NCBI RefSeq assembly: GCF_002135375.1
Contig: NZ_NEGH01000010.1
Coordinates: 1-64,000, forward strand
Source: Acinetobacter sp. ANC 4558
Lineage (GTDB): Bacteria > Pseudomonadota > Gammaproteobacteria > Pseudomonadales > Moraxellaceae
DNA length: 64,000 bases
Reading direction: 5' to 3'
Shown piece after piece: positions 17,254 through 26,584 of this stretch (its first letter is position 1; every line of letters begins with the position of its first letter). The notes beneath the pieces were generated by a model, which ran no database searches, was not told the origin of the DNA, and worked only from the letters and a program-made list of their open reading frames with translations. The position numbers and the translations under genes were made by a program.

Positions 17254-18516
17254 TTATTTGACACCTGCTTCCTCCAGAATCCATTCTTCAATTTTTGTAT
17301 GATGAACACGAAGTAAATCCACTGGTCTATCTTTGTAGTGTTTTTCCGCAGTCGCACTTGGTTTATGTCCCATGATCTGAGCAACAACACCAGTTGGAAT
17401 ATCTAACCATTCTGCCAAATTTGAAAAAGATCGACGTAAATCATGAATAGTAAATTTGGGTAATCCCTTTTCTTCTAAAGCAATATAGTAGCTTCTGCGG
17501 ATATCTGTGATATGTCCTGATTTAGATTGCTCAGACCAAAATACAAAGTCGGAATTAGGGTGCTTGGGAAGTAGTTGTAAAAGATGTTCCACATAAGGAG
17601 TCATTGGTATTATACGATCTTCTTGCTCTACCTTATCCCAAATGGAGATAGTTTTCCATTTAAAGTCTAATTGAGAGTAGGTGAGAGAGCGCATAGATTC
17701 AGATCGAGATCCGCATAAAATACTTATCTGTAAAAAAGTTTTATGCATAACATTTTGGATATCATTTACAGCCATAAACCAATCTTTTAACTGATTTCTC
17801 TGGACAGAATTTTTCACAGGTTTTAATACAGGTACAGCTCGACGCACACGTTTTGCTTGATGAACTTTTGAATCTATTAAATCTTGATAGGTATCATGCT
17901 CTTGACACCAATTAATACATGATCTCGCAATACGAAACCCAAGTGCAGCTCTACCTGGTCTCGTTTGACCTTCGATTGTTTGCCAATCAATTAATGTATC
18001 AGAGGTAATCATAACTAATGGTACGTCAAGTATAGATGCCATGACACCAGGTATGGTTAAGCCTTTTCCTCGAACTTTTTGTTCGCCACCTCGATGTGAT
18101 AATTCAATATGATCTCTAAAATGACGATCCGACCATAAGTGTTTATTGGCTTCTATATATTCTAAGAAGACATGACCGAAAGTGATTTTTTCATTTTGCT
18201 TGGCTTGAGAAAACTCATCATTTTTCAGATCTTCCTCAGCTTTATTACGTCTGGGATCGATTCCTTGATCACACAATTATTGAAACTGTCTTGATTTTTT
18301 TCTTGCATCATCCAGAGACCAAACATTTACATCACCGATAGTTATGCGTAAACTTTTACCAGAAGCACGACCTTGAAAAATATATGATCTGTTTTCATTT
18401 TGGGTAACTCGAACCGATAGACCGAGTGTGTCAGTATCCCAATAGAAAATTTGGTTTTTATCATCAATAGGTTTTTCAAATTTTAAAACCTTTGAAGTCG
18501 TAAATTTTAGCTTCAT
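17254..18516 (-). pseudogene. Tyrosine integrase interrupted by a stop codon
   Basis: A phage-type integrase split by one in-frame TAA at 18277-18279: N-terminal arm-binding domain (from MKLKFTTSKVLKF through LSVRVTQNENRSYIFQG) and, in the same frame, core-binding and catalytic domains. The catalytic set is visible downstream: Arg in CGSRSESMRSL, HDLRRS, GHKPS and the nucleophile in KHYKDR. The segment around the break (KKSRQFQ, stop, LCDQGIDPR) is the usual linker, so only one base change is needed to explain it. The gene starts about 170 bases from a partial tRNA, the classic integration site layout. Restart at TTG 18276 could make a truncated protein. Confidence 0.8.
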
Positions 18517-18681
18517 TTGTTTATGGGTGCTTACATGAGAAGTGGTGTAAGCACTATGTAAGCAAATTAATTCAATATTGGTCAACACTAATAAATGCTA
18601 AAACAGTCTAACTAATTAAAATAAAAGGAAAAATATAAATTAAATCAACAATAGTAAATACTGATAAATGCATAAAAATCA

Positions 18682-18729
18682 GGACTCATAATCCGTTGGT
18701 CCCGTGTTCGAGTCACGGTGGGCCCACCA
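18682..18729 (+). tRNA. 3' half of a CAT-anticodon tRNA (probably tRNA-Ile2), attachment-site remnant
   Basis: Anticodon loop CTCATAA (anticodon CAT at 18687-18689), variable loop TTGGTC, T-arm CCGTG / CACGG with TTCGAGT loop, acceptor strand TGGGCCC, discriminator A and CCA. The TTGGTC variable loop points to the lysidine-modified tRNA-Ile rather than tRNA-Met. The sequence upstream cannot form the 5' half, so this is the copy left by integration of the element to its left. No intact matching tRNA is seen in the window. Confidence 0.75.
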
Positions 18730-19334
18730 TATTAAACCTCATAGATCATTGATTTATGGGGTTTTTTGTTGTCTACGATTTTTGGTCCATCGGATTTTAC
18801 GGTCCATTTATTTAATAGTCCGTTGGTCTATCTAAACTCTCACCACATCCCCAGTACATTTTTCTGCATTTTGCTTCCCATTTGATTATCGTTACAGATT
18901 ATTCATCATTTGATCAATGTAATCTATACGGGAATCGAATGGGAAATGAAATGCTTCAAGGGGGTAAATGCAGCTTGAATTTTGTATTGACTCCCTAGTG
19001 ATTAAGGGGGGAACTGCTTAAAGGTATGGGGAGTTTTCTTAAAGATATTCTTCTTAAAATGGCCGAGGCTGTGAATTTATAACTTGAAGAATTCTAGAGT
19101 TCTTTACGTATTTAATCGATTATTACAAACATATTATTTACATGGTCCAAAGAACAAAGGAGCGACCATGAAAAAGTACTATCCTCAACTCGATGCCGGG
19201 TCAGATGTTCTCAATGAAATTCCTCACCCAAAATGCTAATCCATTACAAAAGCAATTCGTGTTTGTAAGAAACCAGATGAACATATCGTAAATAAACTAC
19301 GTGCTGTTGCTCTAGTATTGTTATAGGCTCTTCA
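18730..19334. other. Scarred region right of the attachment site
   Basis: Starts with a hairpin (CCTCATA / TATGGGG followed by TTTTTT, about 18736-18767) that is probably the terminator of the tRNA. The rest contains short, interrupted reading frames (for example one starting at 19168 and closing after 23 codons) with no recognisable family. It appears to be decayed mobile-element DNA. Confidence 0.4.
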
Positions 19335-19556
19335 ATGGATAAATTTAAACAATGGTTAATCAATCAACATCAGGCAAAAAAGTTATACCAGCAAGAACTT
19401 ACTCAATGTCTCTTTAAACCAAGTAGTTATGTACAGCAGATTGAAAATGGGGAACATATCTTGGAGATTATGGAATACCTAGAGTATTGCAAGGTATTAG
19501 ATGCAGACCCAAGAGAAGGAATTGCATTAATTGATTTAGCTATATCTTCTTTTTAG
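19335..19556 (+). pseudogene. XRE-type regulator fragment (plus strand)
   Basis: 73 residues whose centre, QQELTQCLFKPSSYVQQIENGEHILEIMEYLEYCKVLDADP, follows the helix-turn-helix pattern of XRE repressors (QxxLAxxLgkpqSYVsxiEnGeRrLdvxEf). The recognition helix is recognisable, but the glycine turn and basic residues typical of functional members are altered. Probably a decayed remnant; the short protein could still be expressed. It faces a second XRE fragment on the other strand. Confidence 0.55.
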
Positions 19557-19692
19557 CAATAACCTGTCTAATCAAAGTAAGTCCAATTTGGAGATCGATC
19601 TTTAAACTATGGCAATACCAGACATATTCCACAACATCTAAGCGACGCTCGCCCTGTTCAAATTTTTGGACATATGAGTGTGGCTTATCCAT
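19540..19692 (-). pseudogene. XRE-type regulator fragment (minus strand)
   Basis: Fifty residues from ATG 19692: MDKPHSYVQKFEQGERRLDV, then VEYVWYCHSLKIDL and stop at 19540-19542. The SYVqKfEqGERRLDvvEy motif is a clear second helix-turn-helix half of an XRE repressor, lacking the first helices. It converges on and overlaps by 17 bases the similar fragment on the plus strand, showing two independent copies joined tail to tail. Confidence 0.55.
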
Positions 19693-19772
19693 GCGGTCAA
19701 AGCTATTCAAGAACTAAACATATCTCCGCAAATTTCAGACCTGCATTAACTCAGGTTAAGCAAACAAGCATT

Positions 19773-20156
19773 ATGTCATGGACAATCATTGTATTAATTA
19801 CCTTATGCATTAGTGTAATACCAACAGGTTTTGGTATTTTACTGGTCCCATTAATAGGCCTAGTTGGTGCAATTATCGGACTACCATTTAGTCAATGGTT
19901 AGTAAAAAGAGCACATAATGTCAGCGTTATCACGCGGGATAATCCTGAACATAGTGATTATTTTTGGTTATATGATTTAGTCTCTAATCTAGCTCAAAAA
20001 GCGAATATTCCAACGCCTGAAATCGGTATTTATGAAAGTCTAGATATGAATGCATTCGCTTCAGGTGCTACACCAAATAGTTCTGTAGTTGCATTTAGTA
20101 CAGCGCTAATTGAAAAAATAACAATTTCTGAAATCGAAGCAATTGCTGCCTTATAG
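19773..20156 (+). pseudogene. N-terminal fragment of an HtpX-like M48 protease
   Basis: 128 codons from ATG 19773: two membrane segments, FSQWLVKRAHNV, then AQKANIPTPEIGIYES, DMNAFASGATPNSSVVAFSTALIEKI and EIEAIAAL, after which a stop falls exactly where HtpX proteins have the zinc-binding HExxH (usually AxIAHEisH). Without the active site it cannot be a protease. Bases after the stop include another short open stretch (GHDIYVVGGTLWEILS) of unknown origin, so a rearrangement rather than a point mutation is likely. Confidence 0.7.
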
Positions 20157-20253
20157 GGGGTGATTTTTTATCTCAATTGGGGCATGATATTTATGTTGTT
20201 GGGGGAACCCTCTGGGAAATACTTAGCTAAAAATTGCAAAATTTACAAGTTAT

Positions 20254-20279
20254 AAAAAACCCGCATGCCGCGGGTTTTT
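20254..20279 (-). terminator. Terminator of purD
   Basis: AAAAACCCGC / GCGGGTTTTT with loop ATGCC, symmetric with T runs on both strands, directly after the purD stop. Confidence 0.85.
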
Positions 20280-20293
20280 AAATCTACATGAAA

Positions 20294-21577
20294 TTAAGCA
20301 TTTTCACGTGCAATAGCACGGTAACCAATATCTTTACGGTATTGAACACCGTCAAAAGTGACTTTTTTACATAATTCTAGAGCGGTTGTTTGTGCTTCAC
20401 CAATAGTATGACCAAGTGCTGTTACACAAAGGACACGACCACCAGCAGTCACAATGTCACCATTTTCATTGCTTGCGGTACCTGCATGAAACACTTTGGC
20501 ATCTGTCATTTCAGTTGCTAGACCAGAAATAACATCATCTTTACTTGATGTTTCAGGATAACCTTTAGATGCAAGTACAATTCCAACCGTTTTGCGTTCA
20601 TCCCATTCTGCTTCACGTGGTAGGTTACCGGCAATACCAGCTTCAACCAGTTCAACTAAAGATGATTTTAAGCGCATCATGATGGGTTGTGTTTCTGGGT
20701 CACCAAAACGACAGTTGAATTCGATTACACGAGGTTGACCTTCAGCATCAATCATCAGACCTGCATATAAGAAGCCTGTGTATACATGACCATCTGCTTT
20801 CATGCCATCCACAGTTGGACGCATGACTTCTTTCATGACTTTATCAAAAACATCTGCTGTCACGACAGGTGCGGGAGAGTAAGCACCCATACCACCAGTG
20901 TTTGGACCTTGATCACCTTCAAAGATGCGTTTGTGATCCTGAGATGTTGCCATCGGAAGAATATTATCACCATCAATCATGCAAATGAATGAAGCTTCTT
21001 CACCATCAAGAAATTGTTCGATAACCACGCGTGAGCCAGCATCACCAAATTTATTACCTGCTAACATGTCATCAATTGCATCGAATGCTTCTTGATTGGT
21101 CATTGCAACAATGACCCCTTTACCTGCGGCAAGACCATCAGCTTTAATGACAATTGGCGCCCCATTTTTTTCAACAAATGCTTTTGCTGCTTCTACTTCA
21201 GTGAATACATCATAGAATGCTGTTGGAATATTGTGGCGCTTCAAGAAATGTTTAGCGAATGCTTTTGAACCTTCTAATTGTGCTGCAAATTGGGTAGGTC
21301 CCCAAATTTTTAAGTCTGCTTCTCGGCAAGCATCAACTACACCATTGACCAGTGGTGCCTCTGGACCAACAATAATTAAATCGATGGTATTATTCTTAGC
21401 AAACTCAATAATTGCAGCATTGTCTAAAATGTTTAAGATAACATTTTTACATTTGTTTTCTGTAGCAGTACCCGCATTACCAGGAGCGACAAAAACCTGA
21501 ACAACTTTGTCATCTTGTGCGATTTTCCAAGCCAAAGCGTGCTCACGACCACCGCTACCTAATACTAAAATATTCAT
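20294..21577 (-). CDS. purD: Phosphoribosylamine-glycine ligase
   Basis: 427 residues, usual for PurD. Begins MNILVLGSGGREHALAWK and shows the ATP-grasp features PIVIKADGLAAGKGVIVA, EASFICMIDG, GPNTGGMGAYSP and EFNCRFGDPE. It joins glycine to phosphoribosylamine in de novo purine synthesis. An ATG at 21592 is possible, but GGAG lies nine bases before 21577 and family members start MNILVLG, so 21577 is chosen. Downstream of purH on the same strand with a strong hairpin between them. Confidence 0.95.
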   Translation of the reverse strand: MNILVLGSGGREHALAWKIAQDDKVVQVFVAPGNAGTATENKCKNVILNILDNAAIIEFAKNNTIDLIIVGPEAPLVNGVVDACREADLKIWGPTQFAAQLEGSKAFAKHFLKRHNIPTAFYDVFTEVEAAKAFVEKNGAPIVIKADGLAAGKGVIVAMTNQEAFDAIDDMLAGNKFGDAGSRVVIEQFLDGEEASFICMIDGDNILPMATSQDHKRIFEGDQGPNTGGMGAYSPAPVVTADVFDKVMKEVMRPTVDGMKADGHVYTGFLYAGLMIDAEGQPRVIEFNCRFGDPETQPIMMRLKSSLVELVEAGIAGNLPREAEWDERKTVGIVLASKGYPETSSKDDVISGLATEMTDAKVFHAGTASNENGDIVTAGGRVLCVTALGHTIGEAQTTALELCKKVTFDGVQYRKDIGYRAIARENA

Positions 21578-21602
21578 CGGTTCATACTCCATGAATCGAA
21601 AT

Positions 21603-21646
21603 GATACAAAGTCCTCAACCCAATAAAAGGGGGAGGACTTTGTATC
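21603..21646 (-). terminator. 14-bp perfect inverted repeat between purH and purD
   Basis: Arms GATACAAAGTCCTC and GAGGACTTTGTATC enclose 16 bases that include a C-rich tract on the minus strand. The lack of a long T run makes it a weak terminator or an RNA stabiliser between the two purine genes. Confidence 0.55.
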
Positions 21647-21706
21647 AGATTAGAAATCTATTTTATTCAGCATGTAAGACTGTAAATAAGTCATGATTTT
21701 CGTCAA

Positions 21707-23281
21707 TTAGTGACGGAAATGACGCATGCCAGTAAATACCATTGCAATGCCAGCTTCATCTGCAGCAGCAATTGTTTCTTCATCACGCATTGAGCCGCCA
21801 GGCTGAATAATACATTTAATACCCGCTTTGGCTGCATTATCAATTCCATCACGGAATGGGAAGAATGCATCAGATGCCATAACAGCACCTTCGACTACAA
21901 GTCCTGCATGTTCTGCTTTAATTGCAGCAATACGAGCTGAGTTAACACGGCTCATTTGACCTGCACCTACACCAATCGTTTGACGATTTTTTGCGTAAAC
22001 AATTGCATTTGATTTCACGTATTTTGCAACTTTCCAAGCAAAAATGAGATCATCAATTTCTTGTTCAGTTGGTGCACGTTTAGTGACAACTTTCAGATCA
22101 TCTTTGGTAATCATTCCCAAATCTTGATCTTGAACTAATAAACCACCATTCACACGTTTATAGTCAAGTTGAGTTTTACGAGCATCAATCGCAGGTAATT
22201 CACCACAAATGAGAACACGAACATTTTTCTTCGCGCCAGTAACGTCTAATACGCCCTCAGCAATACTTGGTGCAATGATTACTTCGACAAACTGACGATC
22301 TACAATAGCTTGTGCTGTTGCGACATCTAATTCACGGTTGAATGCAATAATGCCACCAAATGCAGATTCTGGGTCTGTTGCATACGCTAAATCATAAGCA
22401 GTTTGAATACCCTCTAATGAAACTGCAACGCCACAAGGGTTTGCATGCTTGACAATAACACAAGCAGGTTTAGCAAAAGATTTCACACATTCAAGTGCTG
22501 CATCGGTATCTGCAATATTGTTATAAGATAATTCTTTACCTTGTAATTGCTGAGCCGTTGAGACTGAAGCTTCTGTTGCCGATGCTTCTACATAAAACGC
22601 TGCCGATTGATGAGGATTTTCGCCATAACGTAAATCTTGTGCTTTATTTAATTGCGTATTAAATGTGCGAGGAAATTGATCTGCTTGACCTTCATTTTTT
22701 CCTACGCGGGCACCAAGATAAGATGCAATCATGCCATCATATTGTGCAGTATGTTCGAATGCTTTTACGGCTAAATCGAAACGTGTTGCATAAGAAAGTG
22801 TAGAATTCTCTTTAAGCTCAGCAACAACAGTTGCATAGTCGGAAGCATTGACAACAATTCCGACAGACGCATGATTTTTTGCAGCTGCGCGAACCATTGT
22901 TGGTCCACCAATATCAATATTTTCAATCGCATCAGCAAGAGAGCAATTCGGTTGAGCAACAGTTTGTGCAAATGGATAAAGATTTACAACGACTAAATCA
23001 ATTGCATCAATATTGTGTTCAGCCATAACAGCTTCATCAAGTCCACGGCGAGCTAAAATACCACCATGAATTTTTGGATGTAAAGTTTTTACACGGCCGT
23101 CCATCATCTCTGGAAAACCTGTATGCTCTGAAACTTCTACTACTGCTACATTATTATCTTTCAATAATTTATATGTACCGCCTGTAGATAAAATTTCTAC
23201 CCCAAGAGCAACAAGGTTTTGGGCGAATTCAACAATACCAGTTTTGTCTGATACAGAGATTAAAGCACGTTTAATAGTCAT
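21707..23281 (-). CDS. purH: Bifunctional AICAR transformylase / IMP cyclohydrolase
   Basis: 524 residues from ATG 23281 ([20 protein letters not shown]). Landmarks: ISVSDKTG and [10 protein letters not shown] in the cyclohydrolase half, [18 protein letters not shown], then [22 protein letters not shown] and the ending [28 protein letters not shown]. It catalyses the last two steps to IMP. An upstream ATG at 23299 is open but outside family similarity. Follows fis by 90 bases with a terminator between. Confidence 0.95.
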   Translation of the reverse strand: MTIKRALISVSDKTGIVEFAQNLVALGVEILSTGGTYKLLKDNNVAVVEVSEHTGFPEMMDGRVKTLHPKIHGGILARRGLDEAVMAEHNIDAIDLVVVNLYPFAQTVAQPNCSLADAIENIDIGGPTMVRAAAKNHASVGIVVNASDYATVVAELKENSTLSYATRFDLAVKAFEHTAQYDGMIASYLGARVGKNEGQADQFPRTFNTQLNKAQDLRYGENPHQSAAFYVEASATEASVSTAQQLQGKELSYNNIADTDAALECVKSFAKPACVIVKHANPCGVAVSLEGIQTAYDLAYATDPESAFGGIIAFNRELDVATAQAIVDRQFVEVIIAPSIAEGVLDVTGAKKNVRVLICGELPAIDARKTQLDYKRVNGGLLVQDQDLGMITKDDLKVVTKRAPTEQEIDDLIFAWKVAKYVKSNAIVYAKNRQTIGVGAGQMSRVNSARIAAIKAEHAGLVVEGAVMASDAFFPFRDGIDNAAKAGIKCIIQPGGSMRDEETIAAADEAGIAMVFTGMRHFRH

Positions 23282-23332
23282 GATCGTTGTCACAGTCACA
23301 GTAATTTAAAACAATTTTGCAAAAATGCAGGT

Positions 23333-23367
23333 TAAAAAAAATGCCTGCGGAATTCGCAAGCATTTTA
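23333..23367 (-). terminator. Terminator of fis
   Basis: On the minus strand AATGCTTGCG, loop AATTC, CGCAGGCATT and a run of T follow the fis stop closely. Confidence 0.8.
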
Positions 23368-23371
23368 TCAT

Positions 23372-23641
23372 TTATTCACTCATTAAACCGTGAGCTTTTA
23401 ACTTTTTACGTAAAGTTCCACGATTTAGTCCAAGAATCTCAGCAGCACGTGTTTGGTTACCACGCGTATATTCTAGAACGACAGATAAAAGAGGCTTCTC
23501 CATTTCTGCTAGCACCATATCATACACTTGTGATGGTTGTTCGCCTTGTAATTGTGCAAAATAATGACGAACTGCGCGATCTACGTGGATACGAAGAGCA
23601 ACATCAGATTGTGCAGTAAAAATAGGAGATTTGCTATTCAT
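23372..23641 (-). CDS. fis: DNA-binding protein Fis
   Basis: 89 residues with the Fis ending [32 protein letters not shown], a C-terminal helix-turn-helix, and the preceding dimer helices. A nucleoid-associated regulator of rRNA, recombination and growth-phase genes. Slightly shorter than E. coli Fis (98) at the N-terminus. In E. coli fis follows dusB; here it lies upstream of purH and downstream of a DUF3426 gene. Confidence 0.93.
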   Translation of the reverse strand: MNSKSPIFTAQSDVALRIHVDRAVRHYFAQLQGEQPSQVYDMVLAEMEKPLLSVVLEYTRGNQTRAAEILGLNRGTLRKKLKAHGLMSE

Positions 23642-24014
23642 GCGAATTAATCCGAAAATCAGATATCACTAGGGTAAAGTGATATATAAATGTGGTCTAT
23701 GAAATATGTGAATATCGCTTCAAATTATAAAACGATAATTCTGAAACTGGTATATAGCTTGCCACAAATCTTCGTTTTGGTCGAAAAATAAGCGTAACAA
23801 TAGTTTAATTTTTGTTACAGGCTCATTTTAAACAATAAAATTGGTCTTATGCGCTTTATATGAAATAAAGCACATTAAACTAATAAATTTTATTGTATAT
23901 ATAACGAAGAGTTTGCAGCACAAAGCTTACGTGGCGCGTATAATACCATCCTTCTAGGAAAAGTGAGCAAGAAAACTGCATTTTTTTTAATTTTTTAATA
24001 GATTTTTTCAATAC
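23642..24014. other. Upstream region of fis
   Basis: About 370 bases with no gene. AT-rich and presumably contains the fis promoter; I could not pick out a reliable -35/-10 pair. Confidence 0.4.
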
Positions 24015-24851
24015 TCATGGGCGAATGATTTGTAATTTATAATGATCAAAGCTTTTTGCGGGTACTGGAATAAATAAGTCAAAGGTAAAAGGGCTTTCTA
24101 TTGGAATTCGTTGAATATTTTTCAAACTATGAGTGAGATATTCTTTTGGTGTATAGGTTTGACTGAAAATGGTCTTTCCATCTTTACTTAGAGTTAACAA
24201 TAAAAGTGGCATTTGTAAGCTTTGTTGATTTTTATTGGTTAATTCTCCTATCAACGTGAAATTTTCATGATTATTGGTGTGAATTTTTATATTACCTAAA
24301 AGAATTAAAGTATATTGTTTGTCTAAATTTGAACATTTAACAAAGTTACAAAACTTGATCATTATATTATTTATTGATGGATGTTGTGAAAAATTATGAT
24401 TAAATACGAAAAGCTGAAGACATAAAATAATAATTAAGATAGAAGTTACTACTCCCCAAATTATGTAATAAGTAATACGTACGGTTTGTTGTTTTAAAAA
24501 GGCTTTATCTTCTGCAAGATTTAATATGGGGGTTTTTTGATGTGGTTCAGTATTGAAATAAGTTAAGTTGTTTAAATAGGTCTCTAAATTGATATTTGAA
24601 TGTTCAACTTTTAAATTGAAAATTTTTAAAAGATCAGAAGATGAATTGATCGTCTCCTGTTCAAGACTTAAAATTTCAGTGTGTTGTTGTTCTTGGCTGT
24701 TATTATTTTTGATACTTTTTAAGTGAAGAAGAGCATTAAAAGAGCAAGCACACTTTGGACAACAAACCATGCCCTGAGCAACAGTCAATTGCGTGACTGA
24801 AACTTTATATATGCTTGCACAATTCGGGCATTGGGTTTGTTTGTCTGTCAT
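24015..24851 (-). CDS. Zinc-ribbon membrane protein with DUF3426
   Basis: 278 residues. An N-terminal MJ0042-type zinc ribbon (CPNC at 8-11 and CPKC about 23 residues on), a low-complexity linker, one membrane helix (YYIIWGVVTSILIIILCLQLFVF), then a periplasmic DUF3426 domain with PLLLLTLSKDGKTIFSQTYTPKEYL. Function is unknown; the family often neighbours prmA and fis. Lies 24 bases after prmA and probably shares its transcript. Confidence 0.8.
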   Translation of the reverse strand: MTDKQTQCPNCASIYKVSVTQLTVAQGMVCCPKCACSFNALLHLKSIKNNNSQEQQHTEILSLEQETINSSSDLLKIFNLKVEHSNINLETYLNNLTYFNTEPHQKTPILNLAEDKAFLKQQTVRITYYIIWGVVTSILIIILCLQLFVFNHNFSQHPSINNIMIKFCNFVKCSNLDKQYTLILLGNIKIHTNNHENFTLIGELTNKNQQSLQMPLLLLTLSKDGKTIFSQTYTPKEYLTHSLKNIQRIPIESPFTFDLFIPVPAKSFDHYKLQIIRP

Positions 24852-24875
24852 ATATTTATATTATTGTCATCAGTT

Positions 24876-25778
24876 TTATATGGGCTGGCGTTTCCCTGAA
24901 ATTCGACACCAGTATTCATCATGCTTGGTAATATCTAATATATCAAAATATTCGGCATAAACTTGTGAAACTTCATCAACCTGTTCACTAATAATACCCG
25001 CTAAAGCAAATTCGCCTAAAGGTTGAATTAAATTTGCAAACTCAGGAGCAAGAATCATGAGCGGTCCTGCTAAGATATTTGCAACAAAAACATCGGCTTT
25101 TTGACCTTGCAAGGTCTCGTTAAACTCATCAGGCAAGCCAACGAATAAATTCTGGGCAACACCGTTTAATTCGGCATTTTGCTGAGTTGCTAGTACAGCT
25201 TGTGGGTCAATATCGGTTGCATACACTTTTTTTGCACCAAGTAATAAAGCAGCTACTGCTAATATTCCAGATCCACAGCCATAATCAATTACAATTTTAT
25301 CCTTTAAATTGGTTTGACCTAACCATTGTAGGCATAAAAAAGTAGAAGCATGGTTACCTGTACCAAATGCAAGACCAGGATCAAGTTTTAAATTTACAGC
25401 ATCTGCTTCTGGTGCTTGCATCCATTCAGGAACGATCCAAAATTTTTCGCTAATTTGAATCGGCGCATAAGCATCCATCCAAGTGCGTTCCCATTCTTGG
25501 TCTTCGATAAACTCAAAAGATAGAGGAGCATCTGGCATTTGTAGCTTAATAAAAGTAATGAGCGCATCTACATCAATTTCTTCATCTTCTTCTTGTGCAT
25601 AAATACCAGTAACAATAACGTGATTCCAAAGTGGTGTCTCGCCTGGGAGTGGTTCTAATAAATCCTGATTTTCAGCGTCATCTAGGGTTACACTGACTGC
25701 TCCCAAGGAATTGAGTAAGGTCTCACTAAAATCGACTTGAGCTTGATCAACGGTAATATGAATTTGTAACCACTTCAC
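24876..25778 (-). CDS. prmA: Ribosomal protein L11 methyltransferase
   Basis: 300 residues with PrmA landmarks: MKWLQIHI start, [36 protein letters not shown], the SAM-binding [15 protein letters not shown], and NILAGPL. It trimethylates L11. The start codon is GTG at 25778, with AGG about 13 bases before; the next in-frame candidates would delete the conserved MKWLQ start. First gene of the apparent prmA-DUF3426 unit. Confidence 0.94.
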   Translation of the reverse strand: MKWLQIHITVDQAQVDFSETLLNSLGAVSVTLDDAENQDLLEPLPGETPLWNHVIVTGIYAQEEDEEIDVDALITFIKLQMPDAPLSFEFIEDQEWERTWMDAYAPIQISEKFWIVPEWMQAPEADAVNLKLDPGLAFGTGNHASTFLCLQWLGQTNLKDKIVIDYGCGSGILAVAALLLGAKKVYATDIDPQAVLATQQNAELNGVAQNLFVGLPDEFNETLQGQKADVFVANILAGPLMILAPEFANLIQPLGEFALAGIISEQVDEVSQVYAEYFDILDITKHDEYWCRISGKRQPI

Positions 25779-25978
25779 AGATATAACCTAATTAATTTTC
25801 ATTGAATGCATTATTGTAGCTGATATCTTTTTTTACTGTGTAAATTTCTTAATAGATTGAAATAAAATATATAAAAATTAAAAGATGAAGTTTGTTTATT
25901 ATTGAATTAATACATCATAATTTCTTGTAGTAAGTGTTTATAAAAACAACTCACTACAAGATTTTAGCGTTAATGAAA

Positions 25979-26332
25979 TTAATTAGCAGGTGCTGGCGCC
26001 GTATATGCTAGAGTACATTTACCAGCATATTGTTTACCTTCAATATTGATGGATTTTGCATTTAAATCTGATTTACAAATACTACTTAATTCAGCTTCAG
26101 TCCCTTTGATGTTCTTATAATTACCAGATGGGATAAACTGAGTTTGACAGGTTCCATTCCAGATAATACCACGTGCTGCGAAACTTACAGCATCACCTTG
26201 TTTTTTACCTTTACATACTTGCTGATATTTTTGAGGATTGTAGGTGCTATCGACTTTGTCATTCGCTTGTACAGTTAACGGTGCAAAAAAAAAGCAAGAT
26301 AAAACGGCAGAGAGCAAAAAATTGGTTTTCAT
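25979..26332 (-). CDS. Small secreted protein of unknown function
   Basis: 117 residues: signal peptide ending VQA-ND, then a compact domain with four cysteines (QVCKG, GTCQT, SSICK, GKCTL) that could form two disulfides, and a short Ala/Pro tail. The spacing suggests a small periplasmic fold. A stem with CTTGTAGT-type arms at about 25923-25963 follows and may terminate transcription. No family recognised. Confidence 0.7.
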   Translation of the reverse strand: MKTNFLLSAVLSCFFFAPLTVQANDKVDSTYNPQKYQQVCKGKKQGDAVSFAARGIIWNGTCQTQFIPSGNYKNIKGTEAELSSICKSDLNAKSINIEGKQYAGKCTLAYTAPAPAN

Positions 26333-26584
26333 GATGACATTCTTCCTTTTGTGTTAATGTAATGTTCAACTTAATTTAATAAATAAATTGCACAATAAAC
26401 AATCATATTCTTGTAGTAAATACGTAGAGCGATTCAATATTTTCACTACATTTTGAAACAAAATGAAATATACATAAATAATGTAGGGGTATTTATTTTC
26501 AAGATAAAATTGACTGAATTTGTCAACTTATTGCTGAAATTTTGCTACAATATAAAGTCATTCTTTTATTCTCTCTTTACCACT

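Noticed and set aside
18682..18729. Elongator tRNA-Met as identity of the CAT tRNA fragment
   Set aside because: The TTGGTC variable loop and acceptor sequence fit tRNA-Ile2 better than tRNA-Met.
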